DNA from: an uncultured Peptococcaceae bacterium
GTDB taxonomy: Bacteria > Bacillota > Desulfotomaculia > Desulfotomaculales > Desulfocucumaceae
DNA length: 10,816 bases
NCBI GenBank assembly: GCA_958417755.1
Contig: CATZDY010000088.1
Span: forward strand, 1-10,816
Direction of reading: 5' to 3'
Position numbers and translations under genes: made by a program. This document shows positions 1 through 6,509 of this stretch, piece after piece. The notes beneath the pieces are model-generated. The model was not told the DNA's origin. It searched no databases and saw nothing but the letters and a program-made list of their open reading frames with translations. Position 1 is the first letter of the stretch; each line of letters opens with the position of its first letter.

Positions 1-2023
1 TTTCCGCTTCTTGTTCTTCTTTTGCTTTTTTAATAATATCCTCTGCTAATTTGGCTGGCACTTCTTCGTATCCATTAAATTCCATGGTAAAATATCCCCT
101 TCCTTGGGTCATGGATTTTAAATCAATGGCATACCGATACATTTCAGACAAAGGTACCATGGCTTTTACCTTGGTGTTCTTACCCAGGGGATCCATCCCC
201 AAAACCCGACCGCGTTTGGTATTAAAATCGCTGATAATATCCCCCATGAAACTATCTGGCACAGTAACCTCTACAGACATAATGGGTTCTAATAAAACAG
301 GTTTTGCTTGCTGAATCCCTTTTTTAAAGGCCAAGCCAGCGGCTATTTTAAAAGCCATTTCCGAAGAATCCACAGGGTGGTATGAACCATCATATAATAC
401 TGCTTTAATCCCGGATACAGGATATCCTGCTAAAACTCCTTCCAACATGGATTCCCGTAATCCTTTTTCCACTGCAGGGAAATAGTTTTTCGGCACTGAG
501 CCCCCGAATACTTCCTCCGCAAATTCAAAATCACCATTAGGAAGAGGCTCAAAGCGAATCCATACATGGCCAAATTGACCATGACCGCCGGTCTGTTTTT
601 TATGCTTTCCTTCCACTTGCACTGTGCCCCGTATAGTTTCCCGATAAGGAACCTTGGGATTTTTCACTGTTACTTCAACGCCATAACGACGTTTCAAGCG
701 GTCAATGATAATATCCAAATGGGTTTCTCCCATTCCTGTTAACAATGTTTCTTTTGTTTCTACGCTCTTTTCTAACCGTATGGCGGGATCTTCTTCTAAG
801 GTTTTGCTAATAGCTCCCCCTAATTTATCTTCATCACCCTTGCTTTTGGGGAAGATGGCCACAGAGAAAGTGGGAACAGGAAACTCAATTCCTTCTAATT
901 CCACTTTGCTATCCTTATCACAAAGGGTATCACAGGTGCCAGTATCTTGAAGTTTAACCAAAACTGCAATATCGCCTGCCGTAACTTCAGTTGTAGGTGC
1001 TGACGCTTTGCCCCGGACAAAAAGGATTTGACCTATTTTTTCCATTTTATCCTTGGTGCTGTTTAAAACACTGCTATCCCCTTTGAGGGTACCGCTATAA
1101 ACCCGAATAAAATTCATCTTTCCAACATAAGGGTCAGCCAAGGTTTTCCACACTAGGCCGCTAAAAGGCTTTCCATCTTCCACTTCAGGGGCAGGAAAGT
1201 AATCCACCAAAAAGTCCATGGCCGTTGTTACTGCCATGTTCTTTGTGGCTGAACCACATAGCACAGGAAATACTTTGCCTTGTTTAATCCCTTTAGATAA
1301 GACCAAAGCTATTTCCTCAGTGGTCAGCTCTTCTCCCTCTAAATATTTCATCATCAAATCGTCATCAGCTTCTACGGCTGCTTCCAGAAGCTTATCCCGA
1401 TAATTGGCCACAGCATCTTCCATATCACTGGGTATGGCAATTTCTGTTGCTTTGCCGTCCGCAAAGGAATAAGCCTTTTGGGTGAGCAAATCCACCATGC
1501 CGGAAAAATCCAAAGCTTGTCCGATGGGCAATTGCACAGCAACCACATGATTACCAAAGCTTTCCACTAATTCATCCAAGACTTTATAAAAGTTAGCATT
1601 TTCACGATCCATTTTGTTAAGGTAAATGATACGGGGTAAATCAGCTTCCACTGCAAAATCCCAAATAACCTCTGTTTGTACTTCTACCCCATCCACAGCA
1701 GAAACCACAAACAGGGTCCCGTCCACCACCCGTAAAGTGGCCTTTACCTCACTGATAAAATCAGAATAGCCAGGAGTATCAATGATATTGAGCTTACAAT
1801 TCTTCCATTCACAAGGCACCAAAGTAGCATGTACAGTACTTTGACGGTTGATTTCCTCAGGATGATAATCTGCCGTGGTGGTACCGTCTTCCACTCTACC
1901 CAACCGATTGATAACGCCAGTATTAAATAACATGGCCTCTGTCAGTGATGTTTTACCTGCCCCACCGTGGGCCACTACGCCAATGTTTCTAATTTGTGCA
2001 CTGGGATAACTTTTCAAATCCAT
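1..2023 (-). CDS. fusA2: Elongation factor G-like protein (EF-G-2 type paralogue), 3' end outside window
   Basis: The frame is open for 674 codons from ATG 2023 and runs off the left edge only a few codons before the usual family end (about 675-695 residues). It is a translational GTPase with the EF-G domain order. G1 (AHGGAGKTS) is at residues 18-26, G3 (DTPGY) at 82-86 and G4 (NKMD) at 136-139. Near residues 475-495 the domain IV segment QTGGHGQFGHVW is followed by the EF-G C-terminal domains. The G1 'HGGAGKTS' instead of 'HIDAGKTT', and the overall sequence, match the EF-G-like branch that includes Thermus EF-G-2, not the housekeeping fusA of the str operon. EF-Gs catalyse GTP-driven ribosomal translocation; the role of this branch is not settled. 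AGGAGG sits only 2 bases before ATG 2023 but 8 bases before an in-frame TTG at 2017, which would give MKSYPSAQ..., so the true start may be the TTG. The gene stands alone with its own promoter. I checked frame continuity at several points and saw no frameshift. Confidence 0.93.
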   Translation of the reverse strand, partial: MDLKSYPSAQIRNIGVVAHGGAGKTSLTEAMLFNTGVINRLGRVEDGTTTADYHPEEINRQSTVHATLVPCEWKNCKLNIIDTPGYSDFISEVKATLRVVDGTLFVVSAVDGVEVQTEVIWDFAVEADLPRIIYLNKMDRENANFYKVLDELVESFGNHVVAVQLPIGQALDFSGMVDLLTQKAYSFADGKATEIAIPSDMEDAVANYRDKLLEAAVEADDDLMMKYLEGEELTTEEIALVLSKGIKQGKVFPVLCGSATKNMAVTTAMDFLVDYFPAPEVEDGKPFSGLVWKTLADPYVGKMNFIRVYSGTLKGDSSVLNSTKDKMEKIGQILFVRGKASAPTTEVTAGDIAVLVKLQDTGTCDTLCDKDSKVELEGIEFPVPTFSVAIFPKSKGDEDKLGGAISKTLEEDPAIRLEKSVETKETLLTGMGETHLDIIIDRLKRRYGVEVTVKNPKVPYRETIRGTVQVEGKHKKQTGGHGQFGHVWIRFEPLPNGDFEFAEEVFGGSVPKNYFPAVEKGLRESMLEGVLAGYPVSGIKAVLYDGSYHPVDSSEMAFKIAAGLAFKKGIQQAKPVLLEPIMSVEVTVPDSFMGDIISDFNTKRGRVLGMDPLGKNTKVKAMVPLSEMYRYAIDLKSMTQGRGYFTMEFNGYEEVPAKLAEDIIKKAKEEQEAE

Positions 2024-2124
2024 TGCCTCCTTTTTTTATATAAAGTGTGAAATATACATAGAGTTTTTCTTTACACCTATATCTTTTCTGTAAAAAGAAT
2101 AGGGCAAAGATGGTTATGTGTTTT

Positions 2125-2153
2125 ACCATACTTGAAACCATAATATGTATCAA
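2125..2153 (-). promoter_or_regulatory. Candidate sigma-A promoter of the EF-G paralogue
   Basis: On the minus strand there is a TTGATA -35 (2153-2148), a 17-base spacer and a TATGGT -10 (2130-2125). These match the consensus at 5/6 and 4/6 positions with ideal spacing. Transcription would start near 2118, giving a leader of about 95 bases. A TCGGAC/GTCCGA hairpin lies just upstream of the -35. This is a visual match only. Confidence 0.45.
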
Positions 2154-2157
2154 GAAT

Positions 2158-2175
2158 CGGACCTTTGCGTCCGAC
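2158..2175. repeat. Perfect 6-bp inverted repeat upstream of the EF-G promoter
   Basis: TCGGAC and GTCCGA flank a 6-base loop (CTTTGC on plus, GCAAAG on minus). It abuts the -35 of the leftward promoter, so it could be a protein-binding site. On the plus strand a T-run follows only about 12 bases later, too far for a classic terminator. Confidence 0.35.
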
Positions 2176-2380
2176 TGTGGCCAAAACTTTTTTACTATGC
2201 CAAATCTACTTAATGACAAGCCTTTGCCCAATCATTGGGGTTTTACAAGCTTGTTAAACACTTTTTTCTGTAAACCTACAAGCCTCTATGGAAGAGGTTA
2301 TTTCTACATGGCCAATTTAAAACCCTTTTTATTTTCTTTGGGTTCTGTAGATAAAAATCCCCATATTGACATTCTTGTCC

Positions 2381-2410
2381 CTCATACCCGGAGAAAACTG
2401 GACATACACA
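2381..2410 (+). promoter_or_regulatory. Candidate sigma-E (mother-cell) promoter of spoVB
   Basis: CTCATACC (2381-2388), a 14-base spacer and CATACACA (2403-2410) resemble the sigma-E pattern of a TCATA-type -35 and a CATACA-type -10. The start of transcription would be near 2417, right at the AGAGGGGTG ribosome site, so the leader would be very short (under 20 bases). spoVB is under sigma-E control in Bacillus subtilis, which fits. No equally good sigma-A site was seen between this element and the gene. Confidence 0.5.
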
Positions 2411-2433
2411 TAGCAGCAGAGGGGTGAACTGCT

Positions 2434-3987
2434 ATGTCCGGTCAATCTTTTATTTATGGAACCATTGTTCTGGTGGCTGCCAATCTTTTTAACCGCAGCA
2501 TCGGGTTTATCTACCAAATCGCCATGATGAGAATGATTCATCCCGAAGGCGTAGGGCTATTCAATATTGCCTATCCCATCTATGTGCTCATGGTTGTGGT
2601 GGCTTCTTTGGGGATACCTGTGGCAATTTCGAAATTGGTGGCTGAAGAGATCGCGAAGAATAATTTCCCCGGGGCTTTTCGCATTTTTAAACTATCCTTA
2701 TATATTATAGGCTTTTTTAGCCTTGCCATAACCCTGGCTGTATTTATAGGCGCGCCTATCTTACAAGAATATATTTTCCCTGATCCCAAAGTCTATTACT
2801 GTTTCCTTGCTTTGGTACCAGCCATTGTTGTGGTTTCCCTTTGCTCTGCTTTTAGGGGATATTTTCAAGGTCTGCAAATGATGGGTCCCACAGCCATGAC
2901 CCAGGCAGCGGAGCAAGTAATTCGCATTACAGCAGGACTCAGCATTGCCTGGTTCTTGCTCCCCAAGGGAGTGGAATATGCTGCTGTGGGCATTTCCATT
3001 GGGGTGATTTGTGGAGAATTGGCTGGTTTCATTTTTATGCTCTGGATTTATTACCGCAAACGTCCGCAAATTTCTACCTCAACCTATTGTGCTTTTGAGC
3101 CCATTACCAGTTCATTGCGACGCATTTTTAATTTAGGGATACCTGTTACGTTAACCCGTTTTTTTTCCACTTTCATCTTATCCGTGGAAGCCATTTTGAT
3201 TCCCCATCAGCTTTTAATCTGGGGCATGGGCACAGCAGAAGCCACAGCAACCTATGGTCAGTTTGTGGGTATTTCTGAAACCCTTTTATTTACCCCCAGT
3301 GTAATTACCAGCGCTATGGCCACTGCTTTGGTACCAGCCATCAGTGAAGCCATGGCCCAGCGCAATCAATATTTGGTTCAAAACCGCAGTGAAGAAGCTG
3401 TGCGCTTGACTTCCATTGTGGGCATGCCTATGATAGCTGTTTTTTTAACCCTGTCTTGGGAACTCTGCCAAACATTATTTGGTTATGGTTCCGCTGCCAC
3501 AGCGCTGATGATTATGGCCATCAGTGGTCCCTTTCTTTACTTAAGTCAAACGGTTACTGGAATTTTGCAAGGTTTGGGGAAACCAGCCATACCCTTTAAA
3601 AACATGATCCTAGCTTCAGTGGTAAAAATTGCAGGCATTTATTATCTGGTTCCTTCCTATGGGCCCTCTGGGGCAGCAGTGGCCATGTCTGTGTCCTATG
3701 TCATCATGTCTTGGCTTAATTATCGTGATATGAAAAAGCTGACAAACCTACATGTGCAAGCTGCCCAATGCTTTCTAAAACCCTTACTTGCTTCTTGCCT
3801 TTGTGGCATTGCCATGTGGCAAGCCAAACTATGGCTATCTGCATGGGGTATTTCTCAATGGCCATTATTGATGTTTACCTTAACAGTGGGTGCCTTGGCT
3901 TACTTGCTATTTCTATTTTGCATTGGGGGAATTCATTTTCATGATTTTACAAAAATGACTGGGGCTATCAACAAAACACACCGTTAG
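2434..3987 (+). CDS. spoVB: Stage V sporulation protein B-like lipid-linked oligosaccharide flippase (MATE/MOP superfamily)
   Basis: This 517-residue polytopic membrane protein is almost the same length as B. subtilis SpoVB (518). Family segments are visible: GTIVLVAANLFNR at 9-21, EGVGLF at 38-43, PVAISKLVAEE at 62-72, RGYFQG at 141-146, and ATALVPAISEAM at about residues 290-301. Hydrophobic segments alternate with short basic loops throughout, as expected for 12-14 helices. The family flips lipid-linked sugar precursors across membranes; SpoVB itself is needed for spore cortex peptidoglycan synthesis. The start at 2434 follows AGAGGGGTG with normal spacing. It is the only gene of its transcription unit, between a sigma-E-like promoter and a hairpin that overlaps its stop codon. 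A paralogue such as YtgP/MurJ-type flippase is possible, but the sigma-E-like promoter and sequence favour SpoVB. Confidence 0.88.
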   Translation: MSGQSFIYGTIVLVAANLFNRSIGFIYQIAMMRMIHPEGVGLFNIAYPIYVLMVVVASLGIPVAISKLVAEEIAKNNFPGAFRIFKLSLYIIGFFSLAITLAVFIGAPILQEYIFPDPKVYYCFLALVPAIVVVSLCSAFRGYFQGLQMMGPTAMTQAAEQVIRITAGLSIAWFLLPKGVEYAAVGISIGVICGELAGFIFMLWIYYRKRPQISTSTYCAFEPITSSLRRIFNLGIPVTLTRFFSTFILSVEAILIPHQLLIWGMGTAEATATYGQFVGISETLLFTPSVITSAMATALVPAISEAMAQRNQYLVQNRSEEAVRLTSIVGMPMIAVFLTLSWELCQTLFGYGSAATALMIMAISGPFLYLSQTVTGILQGLGKPAIPFKNMILASVVKIAGIYYLVPSYGPSGAAVAMSVSYVIMSWLNYRDMKKLTNLHVQAAQCFLKPLLASCLCGIAMWQAKLWLSAWGISQWPLLMFTLTVGALAYLLFLFCIGGIHFHDFTKMTGAINKTHR

Positions 3988-3996
3988 GTGTGTTTT
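3973..3996. terminator. Bidirectional terminator shared by spoVB and surE, overlapping both stop codons
   Basis: AAAACACACC (3973-3982) and GGTGTGTTTT (3987-3996) form a perfect 10-bp stem with a GTTA loop, and the arm ends provide T-runs on both strands. The spoVB stop TAG is 3985-3987, at the loop/right-arm junction. The surE stop TAA (3997-3995) overlaps the other end. Confidence 0.85.
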
Positions 3997-4759
3997 ATAT
4001 TAGGGTTTCCCATTTTTTCATTGTTTCAATCTCTTCGTAATTGGTTAAATCAATGTTAATGGGTGTAATGGCAATGTATCCTTTATTACAAGTATTTACA
4101 TCAGTATCTGCCAGTTGCTCCTCCAACTCTAGGGGTTCTCCAGACATCCAATAATAATCATGTCCCCTGGGATCTGTGCGTTTGTCAAAAGCATTGATGT
4201 ATTTGCGATATCCTAATCTAGTCACCTTTACCCCTAAAGGATCTCCTGGGGGTACATTCACATTCAACAAGGTACCCCTCTTCCATGTTTTTCCTTTTAG
4301 AAATGTTATTAATTTTGCGGCAAAGTCTGCTGCTGCGGTAAAATCAGTGACAGAAAAACTGGTATGGGAAATGGCTAAAGACGGGAATCCGTTGATAACT
4401 CCTTCCACTGCAGCAGAAACCGTGCCGGAATATAATACATCTGTTCCTAAATTAGAACCTCGGTTAATACCGGAAACAACCAAATCCGGAGGATAGGGAA
4501 CCAATTCTTCTAACCCTAGCTTTACACAATCTGCAGGAGTGCCATTGATTGCCCATCCCTTTGACTTTGCATTGGGGTAGCGTACCTCCTTGGCTCGCAA
4601 AGGCTTATGCATGGTAATGCCATGACCCACTGCGCTTTTTTCCTGATCCGGGGCTGAAACGTAAATTTCCTTTACCACTGTAAGTTTCTCTAAGCTTTCC
4701 CGTAAAGCTTGGATTCCTTTGGCTTCAATACCATCATCATTGCTGATTAAAATCCGCAT
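3995..4759 (-). CDS. surE: 5'/3'-nucleotidase SurE
   Basis: This 254-residue protein is of normal family length. SurE is a metal-dependent phosphatase that removes phosphate from nucleoside monophosphates and is linked to stationary-phase survival. Visible motifs are ILISNDDG with D8 and D9 as metal ligands, SAPDQEKSAVGHG with S42, NGTPADCVKLGL at 72-83, and VVSGINRGSNLGTDVLYSGT at 94-113 with N99 as the fourth metal ligand. All expected active-site residues are present. ATG 4759 is chosen over an in-frame upstream start at 4774 because AGGAGGT lies directly before it with good spacing and MRILISNDDG is the family N-terminus. It lies 154 bases downstream of the small DUF4264-like gene; the gap contains a 9-bp inverted repeat and no clear promoter. 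Confidence 0.96.
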   Translation of the reverse strand: MRILISNDDGIEAKGIQALRESLEKLTVVKEIYVSAPDQEKSAVGHGITMHKPLRAKEVRYPNAKSKGWAINGTPADCVKLGLEELVPYPPDLVVSGINRGSNLGTDVLYSGTVSAAVEGVINGFPSLAISHTSFSVTDFTAAADFAAKLITFLKGKTWKRGTLLNVNVPPGDPLGVKVTRLGYRKYINAFDKRTDPRGHDYYWMSGEPLELEEQLADTDVNTCNKGYIAITPINIDLTNYEEIETMKKWETLI

Positions 4760-4833
4760 ATTACCTCCTACCACGGTTCCTGAATCAATACCATAAAGTT
4801 CTTTTAAACCGTTAACCCGTTTCTCGTTTTCTA

Positions 4834-4883
4834 TTTACAGCATACCCGATTCAAAATGAAATATCCACTTCAATTGCTGTAAA
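4834..4883. repeat. 9-bp inverted repeat upstream of surE
   Basis: TTTACAGCA (4834-4842) and TGCTGTAAA (4875-4883) are perfect reverse complements 32 bases apart. The right arm also overlaps a second, local hairpin, CTGTAA (4877-4882) with TTACAG (4890-4895) around a 7-base loop. Three TTACAG/CTGTAA elements in about 60 bases could be a protein-binding site or two alternative RNA folds in the surE leader. Confidence 0.4.
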
Positions 4884-4913
4884 AGTATGTTACAGGAAAA
4901 ACCCTCTTGGCTT

Positions 4914-5114
4914 TTATACTTCATAAATGGAAATCACCATTTTCCCTTTTTCCTTATCCTTGGTTAAGCCAAACATGATTCTTTTTTCTTTTAGCGTTTT
5001 ATTCAAAAAGTCAACGACTTTATACATTTCTTCATACAGCGCAAAACTTTTGACAGCCATTAAAGCAAGCTTATCCTTGGACTGGTCGTGTATTTTAGCA
5101 TCCGTTTCTGTCAT
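4914..5114 (-). CDS. Small DUF4264 (YpmA-like) family protein
   Basis: This is a 66-residue soluble protein with no signal or membrane segment and no cysteine. Its core, with YKVVDFLNKTLKEK at 31-44 followed by RIMFGL, and the MVISIYE end, resemble the short Firmicute DUF4264/YpmA proteins of unknown function. The start at 5114 is supported by AGGAGG 7 bases upstream; that ribosome site overlaps the folE stop codon region, so the two genes are almost certainly translated from one message. The assignment rests on recalled family features, so the family name is moderately sure and the reality of the gene is more so. Confidence 0.72.
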   Translation of the reverse strand: MTETDAKIHDQSKDKLALMAVKSFALYEEMYKVVDFLNKTLKEKRIMFGLTKDKEKGKMVISIYEV

Positions 5115-5125
5115 AAGAGCGCCTC

Positions 5126-5683
5126 CTATCCCTTGATCAGCATCATAGCCTCTGCCCTTGTAGCCTCATTTTTTTGGAAAGTACCTCGTACCGCTGAAGT
5201 GACTGTCCTGGAGCCAGGTTTGCGTACCCCACGTAAAGTCATACACATATGTTCAGCTTCCAATACTACCATTACGCCATAGGGTTTCAAACTATCCATC
5301 ACAGCATCTGCGATTTGGGCTGTAAGACGTTCCTGTAATTGCGGTCTTTTGGCGTACCCTTCCACCACTCTGGCTAATTTAGAAAGACCAGTAATATTGC
5401 CCCGGCGGGGTAAGTAAGCCACATGGGCTAATCCAAAGAAAGGAAGCAAGTGGTGTTCGCACATGGAATAAAAAGGAATATCTTTGATTAAGATCATTTC
5501 TTCATGTTCTTCAGTAAATACTTTTTCCAAATGCAAAGTCGGATCTTCCTGTAAACCACAAAAGATTTCTTCATACATCCGGGCTACCCTGGCTGGTGTT
5601 TCTTTCAAACCTTCTCGCTCCGTATCTTCTCCTATGGCTTCCAATATCATGTGTACAGCTTGTTCAATCTTTTCTCTATTCAT
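5126..5683 (-). CDS. folE: GTP cyclohydrolase I FolE (type I, zinc-dependent)
   Basis: This 185-residue enzyme converts GTP to 7,8-dihydroneopterin triphosphate, the precursor of both folate and 7-deazaguanines. The sequence aligns closely with the B. subtilis enzyme. The zinc ligands C75 and H78 (SMCEHH) and C147 (EAEHMCMTLRG) are all present, with GLSKLAR at 99-105 and KRPQLQERLT at 112-121. CEHH and the zinc cysteines show that it is FolE and not the related reductase QueF. ATG 5683 gives MNREKIEQAV, the normal N-terminus; its AAGGAG is 11 bases away, rather far. An upstream TTG at 5707 would put the start on top of that site and is unlikely. Its place after queE suggests that its product supplies preQ0 synthesis. 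A hairpin followed by a T-run lies between queE and folE. Confidence 0.96.
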   Translation of the reverse strand: MNREKIEQAVHMILEAIGEDTEREGLKETPARVARMYEEIFCGLQEDPTLHLEKVFTEEHEEMILIKDIPFYSMCEHHLLPFFGLAHVAYLPRRGNITGLSKLARVVEGYAKRPQLQERLTAQIADAVMDSLKPYGVMVVLEAEHMCMTLRGVRKPGSRTVTSAVRGTFQKNEATRAEAMMLIKG

Positions 5684-5723
5684 TCCTTCATTGACTCCTT
5701 CCAACAACGGCAGGCGATAAAAA

Positions 5724-5760
5724 GTTTTGCGCCATTTTTAAGAGCTTTAAGTCGCAAAAC
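5724..5760 (-). terminator. Attenuator/terminator-like hairpin between queE and folE
   Basis: On the minus strand GTTTTGCG (5760-5753) pairs perfectly with CGCAAAAC (5731-5724), followed directly by TTTTT. The 21-base loop itself can form a small TTAA/TTAA stem. The position, 10 bases after the queE stop and 40 before the folE start, suggests partial termination or an RNA-processing site that would lower folE relative to the que genes. The large loop makes strong termination uncertain. Confidence 0.45.
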
Positions 5761-5770
5761 AGTCCCCACT

Positions 5771-6508
5771 TTATTGTACTTGCAACATTGGATGGGTCTG
5801 GGGAATGACCCTTACATCATTGAGCTTTTGTCCTTTGCACATTTGGACCATGTCCAACAGCTGCTTTCCTTGTATTCCAATTTTTCCATCAGCCAAGGTT
5901 GCTGGTTGTAAAATCAAAGGAATATCAGGTGAAACTGCTAAGATAAGCGCTGCCGCCTTTTTTAATTCTTCTTGTTTGGTATCAGTATTCACCACGATTT
6001 TTATAAATACCTGCTTCTGAGAAGCCAAACGCAAAAATTGCTGATGTTTGTCCCATAAAGGTTCTACGCCAGCAACACTGGGTAGTTTTATGTCCATTGC
6101 CACAATATCCACCATATCAATGAGTTGGGCCAAAGCCTGATATAGCGTACCGTTGGTTTCCAAATACATTGTTGTCTTTGTCTGTTTTAGCAAGGGTAAC
6201 AATGTATTTAAAAAATCCACATGTAACAACGGCTCCCCTCCAGTAAAGCTAATGGCATGATGCAAAGCAAGATCAAAATGCCCAATCATGTCTGCAACCT
6301 TGGGGGGAGATAAAGGATTGGGAATTTCGTATCTTTTAAAACCAGATTGCGTTTCCAGTTTACAAAATTGAGGAAAAGCCAAAGTAGGGGTGTCACAAAA
6401 ATGACAGCGCAAATTACAACCAGCAAACCGCACAAATACTTGCGGATATCCCACCCAAGGCCCTTCTCCTTGTAAAGAAGAAAAGATTTCATAGATATAG
6501 GTTTGCAA
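5771..6508 (-). CDS. queE: 7-carboxy-7-deazaguanine synthase QueE (radical SAM)
   Basis: This 245-residue radical SAM enzyme contracts the ring of 6-carboxytetrahydropterin to 7-carboxy-7-deazaguanine. The 4Fe-4S motif is canonical CX3CX2C: C31, C35 and C38 in AGCNLRCHFCDTP. The SAM-binding SFTGGEP is at 87-93, and LETNGTL (116-122) and DIKLPS (139-144) follow. The N-terminal EIFSSLQGEGPWVG (7-20) is the family signature, preceding substrate-binding residues. The start is a TTG at 6508, one base after the stop of the upstream gene, with GAGGAG 9 bases ahead; no ATG gives a complete N-terminus, so translation is probably coupled. About 25 residues between the cluster and the GGEP motif (roughly 41-65) are less conserved, as is usual for QueE variants. 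Confidence 0.94.
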   Translation of the reverse strand: MQTYIYEIFSSLQGEGPWVGYPQVFVRFAGCNLRCHFCDTPTLAFPQFCKLETQSGFKRYEIPNPLSPPKVADMIGHFDLALHHAISFTGGEPLLHVDFLNTLLPLLKQTKTTMYLETNGTLYQALAQLIDMVDIVAMDIKLPSVAGVEPLWDKHQQFLRLASQKQVFIKIVVNTDTKQEELKKAAALILAVSPDIPLILQPATLADGKIGIQGKQLLDMVQMCKGQKLNDVRVIPQTHPMLQVQ

Positions 6509-6509
6509 A

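Larger units (their letters stand above)
2024..2433. other. Divergent intergenic region between the EF-G paralogue and spoVB
   Basis: These 410 bases hold no convincing gene. They contain a sigma-A-like promoter for the leftward gene (2125-2153), a sigma-E-like promoter for spoVB (2381-2410), and four short hairpins or palindromes between 2158 and 2299. The hairpins are TCGGAC/GTCCGA at 2158-2175, CCCAA/TTGGG near 2227-2239, a near-palindrome around ACAAGCTTGT at about 2241-2260, and CCTCT/AGAGG at 2283-2297. The 6-mer GCTTGT recurs several times on the minus strand. A 105-codon plus-strand frame crosses the region, but it lacks a ribosome site and has shadow-like composition. Confidence 0.7.

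Noticed and set aside
2150..2200. A c-di-GMP-I riboswitch suggested by the minus-strand fragment GGACGCAAAGG
   Set aside because: The upstream GGGCAAACC-type half and the closing helices are missing, and it lies upstream of the predicted transcription start.
2110..2427. A 105-codon plus-strand open frame just before spoVB
   Set aside because: It has no ribosome site, odd Phe/Cys/His-rich composition and no recognisable motif, and the proposed sigma-E promoter lies inside it; it is most likely chance.
4176..4496. A 106-codon plus-strand frame inside surE
   Set aside because: It is antisense to a well-conserved enzyme and has no ribosome site or family resemblance.
4760..4774. Extended SurE start at 4774
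   Set aside because: The extension encodes the AGGAGG ribosome site itself; MRILISNDDG from 4759 is the family start.
4896..4916. Terminator after the DUF4264-like gene
   Set aside because: AAAA(A)CC/GG(C)TTTT can pair, but with a mismatch inside a stem of only a few bases; too weak to call.
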